DNA from: Candidatus Enterocola intestinipullorum
Lineage (GTDB): Bacteria; Bacteroidota; Bacteroidia; Bacteroidales; Paludibacteraceae
Reading direction: 5' to 3'
Assembly: GCA_017694565.1 (NCBI GenBank)
Contig: JADIMR010000072.1
Span: 1-33,195, forward strand
DNA: 33,195 nucleotides
Under the pieces are notes generated by a model. It was given only the letters and a program-made list of their open reading frames with translations, had not been told where the DNA came from and ran no database searches. This document shows, piece by piece, positions 26,094 through 33,195 of this stretch. Each line of letters starts with the position of its first letter. The stretch's first letter is position 1. The translations under genes were made by a program, and so were the position numbers.

Positions 26094-26387
26094 ATGCGCA
26101 CAACTAAAGAATACTTGGACATATTACGCGATTACAAAGCTGACAAGGCAGTGAAATACGATATTGTCGGCATAGGTATTTTCGGGTCCACGGCTCGTGG
26201 CGAACAAACCAAGGACAGCGATGTGGATATTTACGTGGATTTAGGAACTCCCGACATTTTCAATATGGTCCACATAAAGGAAGATTTGGAAAATCTTTTC
26301 GGTTGCACGGTGGACATTGTCCGCATTCGTGACGACATGGATGCCATGTTGCGCAAAAATATAATGGAGGAAGGAATCTATGCCTGA
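26094..26387 (+). CDS. mntA: MntA-type nucleotidyltransferase antitoxin
   Basis: Minimal nucleotidyltransferase of 97 residues. The active-site pattern GS-x10-DxD is exact: Gly31-Ser32 in FGSTARGE, then Asp43 and Asp45 in SDVDIYVDL. Family members of this kind act as antitoxins by adding AMP to a tyrosine of the partner HEPN toxin. The gene overlaps the HEPN gene by 8 bases, the usual arrangement. An in-frame ATG at 26094 with a -7 box upstream fixes the start. Base composition is more AT-rich than the flanking housekeeping genes, and the pair sits in a repeat-rich gap, both suggesting transfer. Confidence 0.88.
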   Translation: MRTTKEYLDILRDYKADKAVKYDIVGIGIFGSTARGEQTKDSDVDIYVDLGTPDIFNMVHIKEDLENLFGCTVDIVRIRDDMDAMLRKNIMEEGIYA

Positions 26388-26766
26388 CAAGACTGAACAA
26401 ACCATATACTTGCTACACAAAATAGAATCAACACTGACGCGGATTATTACAAATTCCGCAAACATAAGCTCTCACGAATATTATGCTTTAAGTCCTTCCG
26501 GAATGGAAAAACTCGAGAGCACTTGTATGCTACTAATAGCATTAGGTGAGAGTATCAAGGGTGTTGACAAACTTTCGAAAAAACAGCTGCTATGCCAATA
26601 TCCGGAAGTGGATTGGAAGGGAGCTATGGGAATAAGGGACATAATAGCCCATCACTATTTTGACTTGGATGCTGAAATTGTATACAATGTTGTAAAAAAC
26701 AACCTTCCTGGAATGTTGGATACAATAAAACAGATTTTGAAAGATTTGGATTCGCATGGACAATGA
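26380..26766 (+). CDS. hepT: HepT-type HEPN toxin (DUF86 family)
   Basis: All-helical HEPN ribonuclease toxin of 128 residues. The catalytic pattern R-x4-H-x-Y is present as RDIIAHHY (Arg86, His91, Tyr93) in the typical context GIRDIIAHHYFDLD. In characterised pairs this tyrosine is the residue AMPylated by MntA. It starts inside the antitoxin gene. Both key motifs are intact, so the pair is probably functional. HepT proteins cleave RNA in known cases; the target here is unknown. Confidence 0.88.
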   Translation: MPDKTEQTIYLLHKIESTLTRIITNSANISSHEYYALSPSGMEKLESTCMLLIALGESIKGVDKLSKKQLLCQYPEVDWKGAMGIRDIIAHHYFDLDAEIVYNVVKNNLPGMLDTIKQILKDLDSHGQ

Positions 26767-26880
26767 ACATTGTCAAAACCATAAACTTCCACAAAAACAT
26801 TAATATCAAGACTCAGATATTATCAAATTTCCCCTCTGCTGAAATTCAAATAGATTTATTATTTATCCTGCTGGATTACA

Positions 26881-27050
26881 ATTTTCGTGCAAGCTGAATT
26901 TTCGTGCAAGTGAGAGCATGAACAAATTCATTTGTTCATAGCCGAAAAGCTGAGCAAACGAGAGCTTGAACAAACTCATTTGTTCATAGCCGAGTGCAGC
27001 CAGCTTTGGATGAAATCAGTGCAGCCTGCTTTGGATAAAATCAGCGCAGC
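26881..27050. repeat. tandem imperfect repeats after the toxin-antitoxin pair
   Basis: Three repeat types lie in series. ATTTTCGTGCAAG occurs twice (from 26881 and 26898). A unit beginning GAGAGC then GAACAAA, four bases, TTTGTTCATAGCCGA occurs twice (from 26912 and 26960), each with a 7-bp hairpin. GTGCAGCC, then GCTTTGGAT and AAATCA, occurs twice (from 26995 and 27019) with a decayed third copy. The 610-base gap 26767-27376 holds these, A/T-rich TTAATTTTTAATT repeats near 27098-27120, the palindrome GCGGC-ATA-GCCGC (27169-27181) and the malQ promoter. I see no gene. Confidence 0.75.
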
Positions 27051-27192
27051 CGAAAATGGGCAAAGCCAAACCTGACACCTCAATAAACTAATCAGCGTTT
27101 TTAATTTTTAATTTTTAATTATGCATTTGCGAGTTTCACTATAACCTGTAACATGTAACCTGTAACCTGCGGCATAGCCGCTACTAACCTCT

Positions 27193-27234
27193 AAAATCGC
27201 AAACGTCTGTGCAAATGTTTGCGGTGATTTTTTG
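27193..27234 (+). terminator. possible terminator-like hairpin upstream of malQ
   Basis: AAAATC...GCAAAC (27193-27204) pairs with GTTTGC...GATTTT (27218-27232) with a 3-base bulge, and T6 follows on the plus strand. It could end readthrough from the toxin-antitoxin pair. Confidence 0.4.
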
Positions 27235-27267
27235 CATAAAAAACGCATTTTGACGCTTCGATGTCAA

Positions 27268-27285
27268 TATTTTTGTATAGGTTTG
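27268..27285 (+). promoter_or_regulatory. malQ promoter region with two -7 boxes
   Basis: TATTTTTG (27268-27275) and TAGGTTTG (27278-27285) both match TAnnTTTG. The nearest upstream TTTG (27249-27252) is 15 or 25 bases away, neither being the usual 19-21. The leader would be about 85-95 bases. Confidence 0.45.
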
Positions 27286-27376
27286 TAATGAAAACGTAAC
27301 ATTTTTGAAGGGCGACCCTCATAAATGCCACAAACGGAAAAATCACATTTTTACACACGCGAACCTTAAACACTTT

Positions 27377-30082
27377 ATGAAGCTCAAATTCAAGATCAAT
27401 TACCGCACTGTATGGGGGCAGCACCTGTGCATTGTCGGCAACATTCCCGAACTCGGCGAAGACATACGTGCCAAGGCGTTGGACATGAACCACGAAGGAA
27501 ACGGAGTTTGGACTGCCGAAATCAGTGTCGGGGAAGCCAAAAGAATTTCATACAGGTATTTCGTATCGGACGACAACGGCAACCACCGCGACGAATGGGG
27601 TCCGGACAGGGTTATAAAACTGCCGATGAACCGCGATACGGAAATTCTCGATACATGGCGGGCTTGGGACATGGACAAGATATACCACAGTTCGGCATTC
27701 ACGCAAGGTTTCGTGGAACACAAAGCCGACATGCCCGAACCCACGCTTCCCGAAGCAGGCAAGATTTTGCAATTGTCGATAAACGTTCCGAGGGTATCAG
27801 GCAACCGCGCCATAGCCGTATGCGGCAACTGTCCCGAACTCGGCAATTGGAAACAAGACAAGGCGGTAGTATTGAGCGATACTGATTTTCCCGTTTGGCG
27901 CGTAAACATAAACGCCGACAATCTCAAAGGCAAAATAGAATACAAATATCTTCTGACAGGAAAGAACTGTTTCGCTCCCGCATCATGGGAATACGGGGAA
28001 AACCGTGTTTTGGATGCCGATTCGATAAAAAGCGGATTGTGCATGAAAAACGACGAGGAATTCCGTTTTGCGATACCCAATTTCAAATGCGCGGGAGTAG
28101 CCATTCCTATCTTCTCACTGCGCAGCCGCAACAGTTTCGGCATCGGCGAATTTTCCGATTTGAAGCCCATGGTGGACTGGGCGAAAAAAACAGGACAGAA
28201 GGTAATCCAGACACTGCCCGTAAACGACACGTCGAGACGGCTGACAAATGCCGATTCATATCCGTACAGCGCAATAACGGTAATGGCGCTGCACCCCATA
28301 TACATAAATCCTTTCGAAATGGGGCGTTTGGACGACGAAGACAAAATGAAATATTTCATCGGCTTGAAAGACAAATTCAATGCTTCGCCGACCGTAATGT
28401 ACCAGGAAGTATTGGCAACCAAGATGGAATACTTCCGCATGGTTTACGAAAAAGACGGGCAAAAGACCATGGACAGCCCCGAATTCGGTAAATTCATGAA
28501 GGAAAACCCGTGGCTGCTGCCATACGCCCGCTTCTGTTATCTAAGGGACAAGAACGGGACTGCCGATTTCAAACAATGGGGAGAATTTGCCACTTACAAC
28601 GATGCCGTACTAGACCAACTGTCGAACGATCCGGAAGCATATAAACAAATAATGTTCCACGTTTTCCTGCAATTCCACGCCGACAAGCAATTGTCTTCGG
28701 CTTCGGAATACGCTTTGAAAAACGGTGTAACGATAAAAGGAGACATTCCGATAGGCATAAGCCCGGAAAGCGTCGAGGCTTGGACCGAACCTTGGCTGTT
28801 CAATTTGGACAGACAAGCGGGAGCCCCGCCCGACCCGTTCTCAAAAACAGGCCAGAATTGGAGTTTGCCCACCTACAATTGGGAAGAAATGAGCAGCGAC
28901 GGTTACAGTTGGTGGAAGAACAGATTCAGGAACATGGGCAAATATTTCCAAGTTTACCGCATAGACCATGTTTTGGGCTTTTTCAGGATATGGTGCATGT
29001 CGACAAACGACGTACAAGGATTGTTGGGGCAATTCGACCCTGCGCTGCCTTTGGACGAGAACGAAATACGCAGCTACGGGATGTGGTTCGAATACCATCG
29101 CATGGTCCATCCCTACATAAGGGAATACATGCTCGACGAAATGTTCGGCCAAAAAGCCGGAATAATCAAAAACACTTTCCTTGAACTTGTTTCCCCGGGC
29201 ATATACCGTTTCCAAGAACAATACCGCACCCAGAAACAATTGGAAAGGGTTTTTGAAGAACGCAAGAACGACCTGCTTGCGATGGACGGGAAAGAGGCTT
29301 CGATGATTTACGAAAAACTGTTGTCGCTCTACGCAGAAGTCCTGTTCATCGAAGATTCCAAAAGGAAGGGATATTACCACCCACGCATAGGCTTGCAAAA
29401 CACCTATTCTTACAGGGATTTGGACTGGGACTGCAAAAACGCCCTCAACCGCCTGTATGATGATTTCTTCTATCATCGGCACAACGAGTTCTGGAAAGAC
29501 GGGGCCATGCGCAAACTGCCGACCCTGCTGCAATCCACGAAGATGTTATGCTGCGCGGAAGACCTCGGCATGATACCGTCGTGCGTACCGGAAGTAATGC
29601 GCGAATTGCAGATGCTCAGCCTTGAAATAGAACGTATGCCGAAAGACCCGAAAGACGCTTTCGTTCCTTTGGACCACATACCTTACTTGTCGGTATGCAC
29701 CACTTCGACCCATGATATGGCACCATTGCGCCTTTGGTGGGAAGAGGACAGGCAAACCACGCAACGTTACTACAACATGCAACTGGGCGAATGGGGCGCG
29801 GCTCCTGCATTCTGCGAACCTTGGATTTGCGAAAAGATCATAGCGCGCCATTTGTACTCTCCGGCGATGCTGGTAATACTGCCGTTCCAGGACTGGATAT
29901 CCATGAGCGGGGACAAACGCCGCCAGAATCCTGCCGAAGAACGCATCAACGAACCCGCAGACCCGAAACATTTCTGGTGCTACCGCATGCACGTGGACAT
30001 TGAGGATTTGATGGATTTCAACGAGTTGAACAGCAAGATTTACAACTTGAACAAAAATTCCGGAAGAATAGAAGAAATGTAA
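27377..30082 (+). CDS. malQ: 4-alpha-glucanotransferase, DPE2-type (GH77 with starch-binding domains)
   Basis: Transfers alpha-1,4-glucan segments in cytosolic maltose and maltodextrin use, 901 residues. The ATG at 27377 (MKLKFKINYRTVWGQHLCIVGN) begins directly in the first CBM20-like starch-binding domain. A second follows from about residue 135 (LSINVPRVSGNRAIAVCGNCPELGNW). The GH77 domain starts near residue 235 (GVAIPIFSLRSRNSFGIGEFSDL). Catalytic residues are Asp530 (YRIDHVLGFFRIW), Glu728 (CCAEDLGMIPSCVP) and Asp780 (STHDMAPLRLWW). The spacing between the first two is about 200 residues instead of about 50, the insertion characteristic of plant DPE2 and its bacterial relatives. It is monocistronic, with its own promoter and a terminator. 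Confidence 0.95.
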   Translation: MKLKFKINYRTVWGQHLCIVGNIPELGEDIRAKALDMNHEGNGVWTAEISVGEAKRISYRYFVSDDNGNHRDEWGPDRVIKLPMNRDTEILDTWRAWDMDKIYHSSAFTQGFVEHKADMPEPTLPEAGKILQLSINVPRVSGNRAIAVCGNCPELGNWKQDKAVVLSDTDFPVWRVNINADNLKGKIEYKYLLTGKNCFAPASWEYGENRVLDADSIKSGLCMKNDEEFRFAIPNFKCAGVAIPIFSLRSRNSFGIGEFSDLKPMVDWAKKTGQKVIQTLPVNDTSRRLTNADSYPYSAITVMALHPIYINPFEMGRLDDEDKMKYFIGLKDKFNASPTVMYQEVLATKMEYFRMVYEKDGQKTMDSPEFGKFMKENPWLLPYARFCYLRDKNGTADFKQWGEFATYNDAVLDQLSNDPEAYKQIMFHVFLQFHADKQLSSASEYALKNGVTIKGDIPIGISPESVEAWTEPWLFNLDRQAGAPPDPFSKTGQNWSLPTYNWEEMSSDGYSWWKNRFRNMGKYFQVYRIDHVLGFFRIWCMSTNDVQGLLGQFDPALPLDENEIRSYGMWFEYHRMVHPYIREYMLDEMFGQKAGIIKNTFLELVSPGIYRFQEQYRTQKQLERVFEERKNDLLAMDGKEASMIYEKLLSLYAEVLFIEDSKRKGYYHPRIGLQNTYSYRDLDWDCKNALNRLYDDFFYHRHNEFWKDGAMRKLPTLLQSTKMLCCAEDLGMIPSCVPEVMRELQMLSLEIERMPKDPKDAFVPLDHIPYLSVCTTSTHDMAPLRLWWEEDRQTTQRYYNMQLGEWGAAPAFCEPWICEKIIARHLYSPAMLVILPFQDWISMSGDKRRQNPAEERINEPADPKHFWCYRMHVDIEDLMDFNELNSKIYNLNKNSGRIEEM

Positions 30083-30125
30083 CTCCGACCCTGCCACTAA
30101 CTTCATATTTCAGAACCTTAAACGA

Positions 30126-30156
30126 AAATGGAACGCCCCTTCGGGACGTTCCATTT
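30126..30156. terminator. bidirectional terminator between malQ and yeiH
   Basis: AAATGGAACG (30126-30135) pairs with CGTTCCATTT (30147-30156), and three further G:C pairs enclose a TTC loop. T-rich DNA flanks it on both strands. It serves convergent genes ending at 30082 and 30184. Confidence 0.75.
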
Positions 30157-30183
30157 ATATTTCCGGAAGCCGGCAAACAAGTA

Positions 30184-31101
30184 TCAAGCCATAACCACCA
30201 CGAGCGAAATCACGGAAATCAAAAACCAGAGGCTTATACCGAGCAAAAACGGACGGACACCGACACTTTTTACACTGTCTACCGAAAGCCCGCAACCTAT
30301 CAAGAACAAAGTGGCGGCCAAAGCGTGTTTGGAACAAGTAACAATGCCGGTAGAAAGCCATTCCGGAATATCCGCGAACGTATTGCAAAGCATCGCGCCG
30401 ATAAACAAAAATATGAACCACGGAATCGAAATCTTTTTGCCTTTGCTGCGGAATATGAACATGGTTACGATGGCAAGCGGGATTATCCACAACGCCCGGG
30501 TCAATTTCACAGTTGTGGCGACCTTCAAGGCTTCTTCGCCGTATGCGGCTCCCGCACCGACAACGGAACTCGTATCATGTATGGCAATCGCCGCCCATGT
30601 GCCGAACTGCTCCTGCGACAATCCGAAAACATGACCGATAGGCGGGAATATCAGCAGGGCAACGGCATTCAACACAAAAACGGTGGCCATCGACAATGTC
30701 GTTTCGTCGTCGTCGGCATCTATTATCGGAGCAACGGCAGCAATCGCGCTACCGCCGCAAATAGCCGTGCCGGATGAAATCAGGTAAGAATTTTTCTTTG
30801 ACAACTTGAAAGCCCTGCCCAAAAGCACACCCGCAATCATTACTCCGACCACCGATATTATGGTAAACATCATGCCTTCCTTGCCCGACTCCACAGCAGA
30901 ATACAGATTCATGCCGAAACCTAAACCCACGACAGACGCTTGTAAAAGATACTTGGAAGTCTTTTTGGAAAAAACCGGATATGGCGATTTCAAGGTAAGG
31001 GCCAAAGCTATTCCGAGCAACAATGCCAATGCCGGGGAGATGAAAAAAGATGCCGCGAAAAGCAGCAGGAACAAGATTTTGGAAAGTACCAGTTTGTTCA
31101 T
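30184..31101 (-). CDS. yeiH: YeiH/UPF0324 family inner-membrane protein
   Basis: Polytopic membrane protein of 305 residues with about ten hydrophobic segments, beginning MNKLVLSKILFLLLFAASFF. I took the ATG at 31101; the frame is open further upstream but that extension is charged and unlike the family. Family words are visible: VVGLGFGMNL, SSGTAICGGSAIAAVAPII, FGTWAAIAIHDTSSVVGAG and GCGLSVDSVKSVG. Members are annotated as putative sulfate or sulfite exporters, but transport is not proven for most. A LysR gene lies upstream on the same strand, a pairing also known in E. coli as yeiE-yeiH, where the two are divergent. It likely has its own promoter. Confidence 0.93.
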   Translation of the reverse strand: MNKLVLSKILFLLLFAASFFISPALALLLGIALALTLKSPYPVFSKKTSKYLLQASVVGLGFGMNLYSAVESGKEGMMFTIISVVGVMIAGVLLGRAFKLSKKNSYLISSGTAICGGSAIAAVAPIIDADDDETTLSMATVFVLNAVALLIFPPIGHVFGLSQEQFGTWAAIAIHDTSSVVGAGAAYGEEALKVATTVKLTRALWIIPLAIVTMFIFRSKGKKISIPWFIFLFIGAMLCNTFADIPEWLSTGIVTCSKHALAATLFLIGCGLSVDSVKSVGVRPFLLGISLWFLISVISLVVVMA

Positions 31102-31157
31102 AACAGGATTGTTTATGGATTCATAACGAAGAAGGCTTTTTGCCTTGCTTGCGGATG

Positions 31158-31165
31158 CAAAAATA
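31158..31165 (-). promoter_or_regulatory. yeiH -7 promoter box
   Basis: On the minus strand TATTTTTG matches TAnnTTTG, 57 bases before the yeiH start. TTG words lie upstream but not at the ideal spacing. Confidence 0.45.
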
Positions 31166-31188
31166 GCAAGCCGCACAAAAACAAGCCC

Positions 31189-31225
31189 TACAAAAAAACT
31201 GATATGCCATAACAAAAAGTTATGG
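31189..31225 (-). terminator. possible terminator or attenuator between the LysR gene and yeiH
   Basis: CCATAAC-AAAAA-GTTATGG (31207-31225) is a perfect 7-bp hairpin. On the minus strand a T7 tract (GTTTTTTTG, around 31191-31199) follows eight bases later. The distance makes termination weak. Confidence 0.4.
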
Positions 31226-31238
31226 GCGGAACCGGGAG

Positions 31239-32135
31239 TCAGACCGATTTTTTCATGGAAGCAGCGAAATTGTGGAATTTCTCGTTCAAGCCCGAAAATT
31301 CGCCCGGCCGCGTGACACTTGCGAACTCCCTTGACAAATCCACCCCGTCCAAATCTATTATACGGAGTGAGCCATCGGCCAACTCGCGCCTTATGGCAAC
31401 GACGGGCATTATGGCAAGGCAACTGCTGTTTTTCAAAAATGATTTCATGGCTTCCGAACTGTCCAAGGTCATCACCACGTCGAGATTTTCCCAAGCGACT
31501 CCTGCCTGCGACAAACGGGCAACGATGATTTCCCGTGTTCCCGAACCGGATTCCCTTGAAACCAACGGGAAGGACGGCAAATCAGCCGCCTGCACGCTCT
31601 CCAATCCTCCGAATGCCCCGGCCGAGGCTGTTACCAAAACCAGCTCGTCGTCCATAAGATGGGTATAATGCAGCAACGGACGGCGCGAAAGGCTTTCCAC
31701 AAAGCCGATGTCTATGCGTCCGTCCTTTATCATGCTTTCCACTTGTCCGCTGTTCGCGGAACACATTGAAATTTCCACCCCTTTGAAACGTTCCATGAAA
31801 GCGGCAAGCACCGATGGCAGCACGTATGTGGCAATGGTGGTGCTCGCACCTATTCTCAACCTGCCCTGCTCCGACCCGACGATGTCCCGCATATCGGCTT
31901 CCATACGGCCGACAGCCTGCAACAAGGCATCGGCATGGGCAAGAAGCAACCTGCCGGCAGCCGTCAGCTCGACCCCGGAAGCGGAACGGACAAACAAAGC
32001 CGTACCGAAAGCAGTCTCCAACTCGCTTATGTGGCGGCTGACGGCAGGTTGCGAAACGTGCATGACTTCGGCAGACTTGGAAAATCTGAGAGTCCTTGCC
32101 GCCGACTGGAATACTTTCAGCCTGAAAAAATCCAT
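31239..32135 (-). CDS. LysR-family transcriptional regulator
   Basis: LysR-type regulator of 298 residues. The N-terminal winged helix-turn-helix is clear (RLKVFQSAARTLRFSKSAEVMHVSQPAVSRHISELETAFGTALF). A linker helix follows, then a periplasmic-binding-protein-like effector domain from about residue 90 (GRLRIGASTTIATYVLPSVL). The effector pocket words SRESGSGTREII and SSEAMKSFLKNSSCLAIMP resemble the CbbR/YeiE subgroup. With yeiH next to it, regulation of yeiH in response to a sulfur anion is a reasonable inference. It starts 7 bases after the nitroreductase stop, so the two are co-transcribed. Confidence 0.93.
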   Translation of the reverse strand: MDFFRLKVFQSAARTLRFSKSAEVMHVSQPAVSRHISELETAFGTALFVRSASGVELTAAGRLLLAHADALLQAVGRMEADMRDIVGSEQGRLRIGASTTIATYVLPSVLAAFMERFKGVEISMCSANSGQVESMIKDGRIDIGFVESLSRRPLLHYTHLMDDELVLVTASAGAFGGLESVQAADLPSFPLVSRESGSGTREIIVARLSQAGVAWENLDVVMTLDSSEAMKSFLKNSSCLAIMPVVAIRRELADGSLRIIDLDGVDLSREFASVTRPGEFSGLNEKFHNFAASMKKSV

Positions 32136-32142
32136 CGGCCTG

Positions 32143-32874
32143 TTATTTAAAAAATTTCGCCGCTTTTATCGCCGCCAATAGTTTTTCGGAACATGTTTCA
32201 TTGGTGGCACGATTATAGCGTATGTCGGTGAACACCTGCGCCAAGGTCTGTTTATTGTTCTCATGCACGAATGCATGGTTTTCGGGCAGGGCTTCTTTGG
32301 CGGCATACAAGGCTTTTATGTCCTGTTTGTCATCATACACCTCGTGGTGCACTATCGCGTTCAGCGGCAGGCGGTCGCTCTGCGCCGGCATTTCGTCGGG
32401 ATAACCGACCGTAATGGTGGTTATCGGAAGCACCAATTCCGGCAATTGCAGCACTTCGGCGATCTCGGCTGCATTGTAGTTCGTCGTTCCCAAATAGCAC
32501 AATCCCAAACCCGCTTGCTCGGCTGCCACGGCAAAGGTCTGGGCTGCAAGGAGCGCGTCGGTGGCACCGGCAAAGAATGACAGGAAATTGTCGTAACAAG
32601 GCTCGGCATCGCTTGCCTCGCACCATTTTGAAAAACGGTGGAAATCGGCGCAAAACGTAAGTACCACCGGGGCTTCCGTAATCATTCGTTGGTTGAAATG
32701 CAAGGGAGCAAGCTTCTTCTTCATCTCCATATCGCGGGTTACGATAACGCTGTACGCCTGCATGTTGCCGGTATTGGAAGCACGGAAAGCCTTTGTAAAC
32801 AATTCGTCCAGCAGCTCCTGGCTTATTTCTTCTTTTTTATATCGGCGAATCGAACGCCTGTCGTTCATGTCCAT
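32143..32874 (-). CDS. nitroreductase family protein (NfsA/FRP-like flavoenzyme)
   Basis: FMN-dependent NAD(P)H oxidoreductase of 243 residues. The FMN-phosphate motif RRSIRRYKKEEI lies at the N-terminus. ASNTGNMQAYSVIVTRD and EQAGLGLCYLGTTNYNAAEIAEVLQLP are the classic NfsA-type words. ITVGYPDEMPAQSDRLPL and a late Arg/Lys-rich arm match the FRP/NfsA layout. A second ATG two codons in (32868) is equally possible. It is first gene of a group with the LysR gene 7 bases downstream. Possible roles are reduction of nitro-compounds, quinones or flavins; the true substrate is unknown. Confidence 0.92.
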   Translation of the reverse strand: MDMNDRRSIRRYKKEEISQELLDELFTKAFRASNTGNMQAYSVIVTRDMEMKKKLAPLHFNQRMITEAPVVLTFCADFHRFSKWCEASDAEPCYDNFLSFFAGATDALLAAQTFAVAAEQAGLGLCYLGTTNYNAAEIAEVLQLPELVLPITTITVGYPDEMPAQSDRLPLNAIVHHEVYDDKQDIKALYAAKEALPENHAFVHENNKQTLAQVFTDIRYNRATNETCSEKLLAAIKAAKFFK

Positions 32875-32897
32875 GATGATTTGTTATTTGTTCTTTA

Positions 32898-32905
32898 CAA
32901 AGATA
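32898..32905 (-). promoter_or_regulatory. nitroreductase -7 promoter box
   Basis: On the minus strand TATCTTTG is a perfect TAnnTTTG box, 24 bases before the start codon. The start site would be near 32891. Confidence 0.55.
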
Positions 32906-33001
32906 GGAAAAAGTCGAAGACCGGAACTATCGTTACTTTCCCGTTATGCGTGATTATAAATATGGGATGAAATTCCTTGCCTTCGCCCTCATGCCGGGCG
33001 A

Positions 33002-33018
33002 GGCGTGCGCAGCACGCC
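33002..33018. repeat. triloop palindrome beside copy E
   Basis: GGCGTGC-GCA-GCACGCC is a perfect 7-bp palindrome with a 3-base loop, 7 bases from copy E. Confidence 0.6.
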
Positions 33019-33025
33019 CGTCCTT

Positions 33026-33079
33026 GTCTTATCCCCCGTGAAAATTGCTAATGCAATTTTCACAGCCCCCAGAGGGGGC
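33026..33079 (-). repeat. constant-frame/variable-palindrome element, copy E (reverse orientation)
   Basis: Read on the minus strand: GCCCCC-TCT-GGGGGC (33079-33065), one base, an 11-bp perfect palindrome GTGAAAATTGC with GCAATTTTCAC and a 4-base loop (33063-33038), then GGGGGATAAGAC (33037-33026). It is the only copy in this orientation. The element and three other palindromes fill the gap from 32875 to the window end. I see no gene there. Confidence 0.85.
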
Positions 33080-33096
33080 ATGGGCATTTCCGCTTC

Positions 33097-33151
33097 GCTG
33101 CTTCGCAGCATTTCTTCATTTAACTTACGCTTACGCGCCGGGCTTCGCCCG
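33097..33151. repeat. two triloop palindromes with TTC loops
   Basis: GCTGC-TTC-GCAGC (33097-33109) and CGGGC-TTC-GCCCG (33139-33151) share the GCTTCGC-type core with the palindromes at 14906 and 25621 but have different outer arms. Confidence 0.6.
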
Positions 33152-33195
33152 TTGCCTACGGCGGTGCTAATCTCCCGCGATAGCTTGCACTAACC

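Noticed and set aside
31102-31494. Upstream extension of yeiH to 31494
   Set aside because: It overlaps the LysR gene and adds a charged, non-membrane segment absent from the family.
33005-33193. 62-codon plus-strand frame at the window end
   Set aside because: It runs through repeat copy E and palindromes; the product reflects repeat sequence only.

Overview
The window looks like a chromosomal segment of a Bacteroidales bacterium (phylum Bacteroidota). The evidence is the Bacteroidota-type -7 promoter box TAnnTTTG in front of many genes, the scarcity of Shine-Dalgarno sequences, the type IX secretion genes porU and porV, DapL, a DPE2-type 4-alpha-glucanotransferase, and several lipoproteins with Cys lipoboxes. 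Most genes are housekeeping. The accessory content is confined to the gaps between about 12.5-16.5 kb, 25.6-27.3 kb and 32.9-33.2 kb.

Left part, mostly minus strand: an orphan lipoprotein (+), then the chaperones htpG and dnaK. Each chaperone gene has its own terminator or promoter, and both promoters resemble sigma-54 sites (TGGCAC-N5-TTGC). Next comes a three-gene RND efflux operon (adaptor, pump, outer-membrane lipoprotein factor), then fabD. A 5'-truncated, AT-rich UvrD-type helicase remnant lies beside fabD.

Middle, plus strand: dapL, a repeat-filled gap, a secreted choloylglycine-hydrolase/penicillin-acylase family enzyme, and then FAH-family hydrolase - porU - porV - ispF - exported protein of unknown function - dipeptidyl peptidase III. 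The FAH stop overlaps the porU start. PorU and PorV form the sortase arm of type IX secretion.

Right part: a second repeat-filled gap with a MntA/HepT toxin-antitoxin pair, a tandem-repeat block, malQ (+), and on the minus strand nitroreductase - LysR regulator - YeiH-type membrane protein.

The most unusual content is in the gaps. Five copies of one element share a constant frame (GTTCAAGGAAGG, then GCCCCC-TCT-GGGGGC, then GGGGGATAAGAC or GGGGGATTAAAC). Each copy holds a different palindrome in the same slot, so the arms differ between copies while pairing is kept. Around these copies lie many other perfect palindromes with exactly three-base loops, and AGTGRTT/AGTGRAT heptad arrays that start at the stop codons of several genes. 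No rRNA, tRNA, CRISPR array, integrase or intact insertion sequence was recognised.
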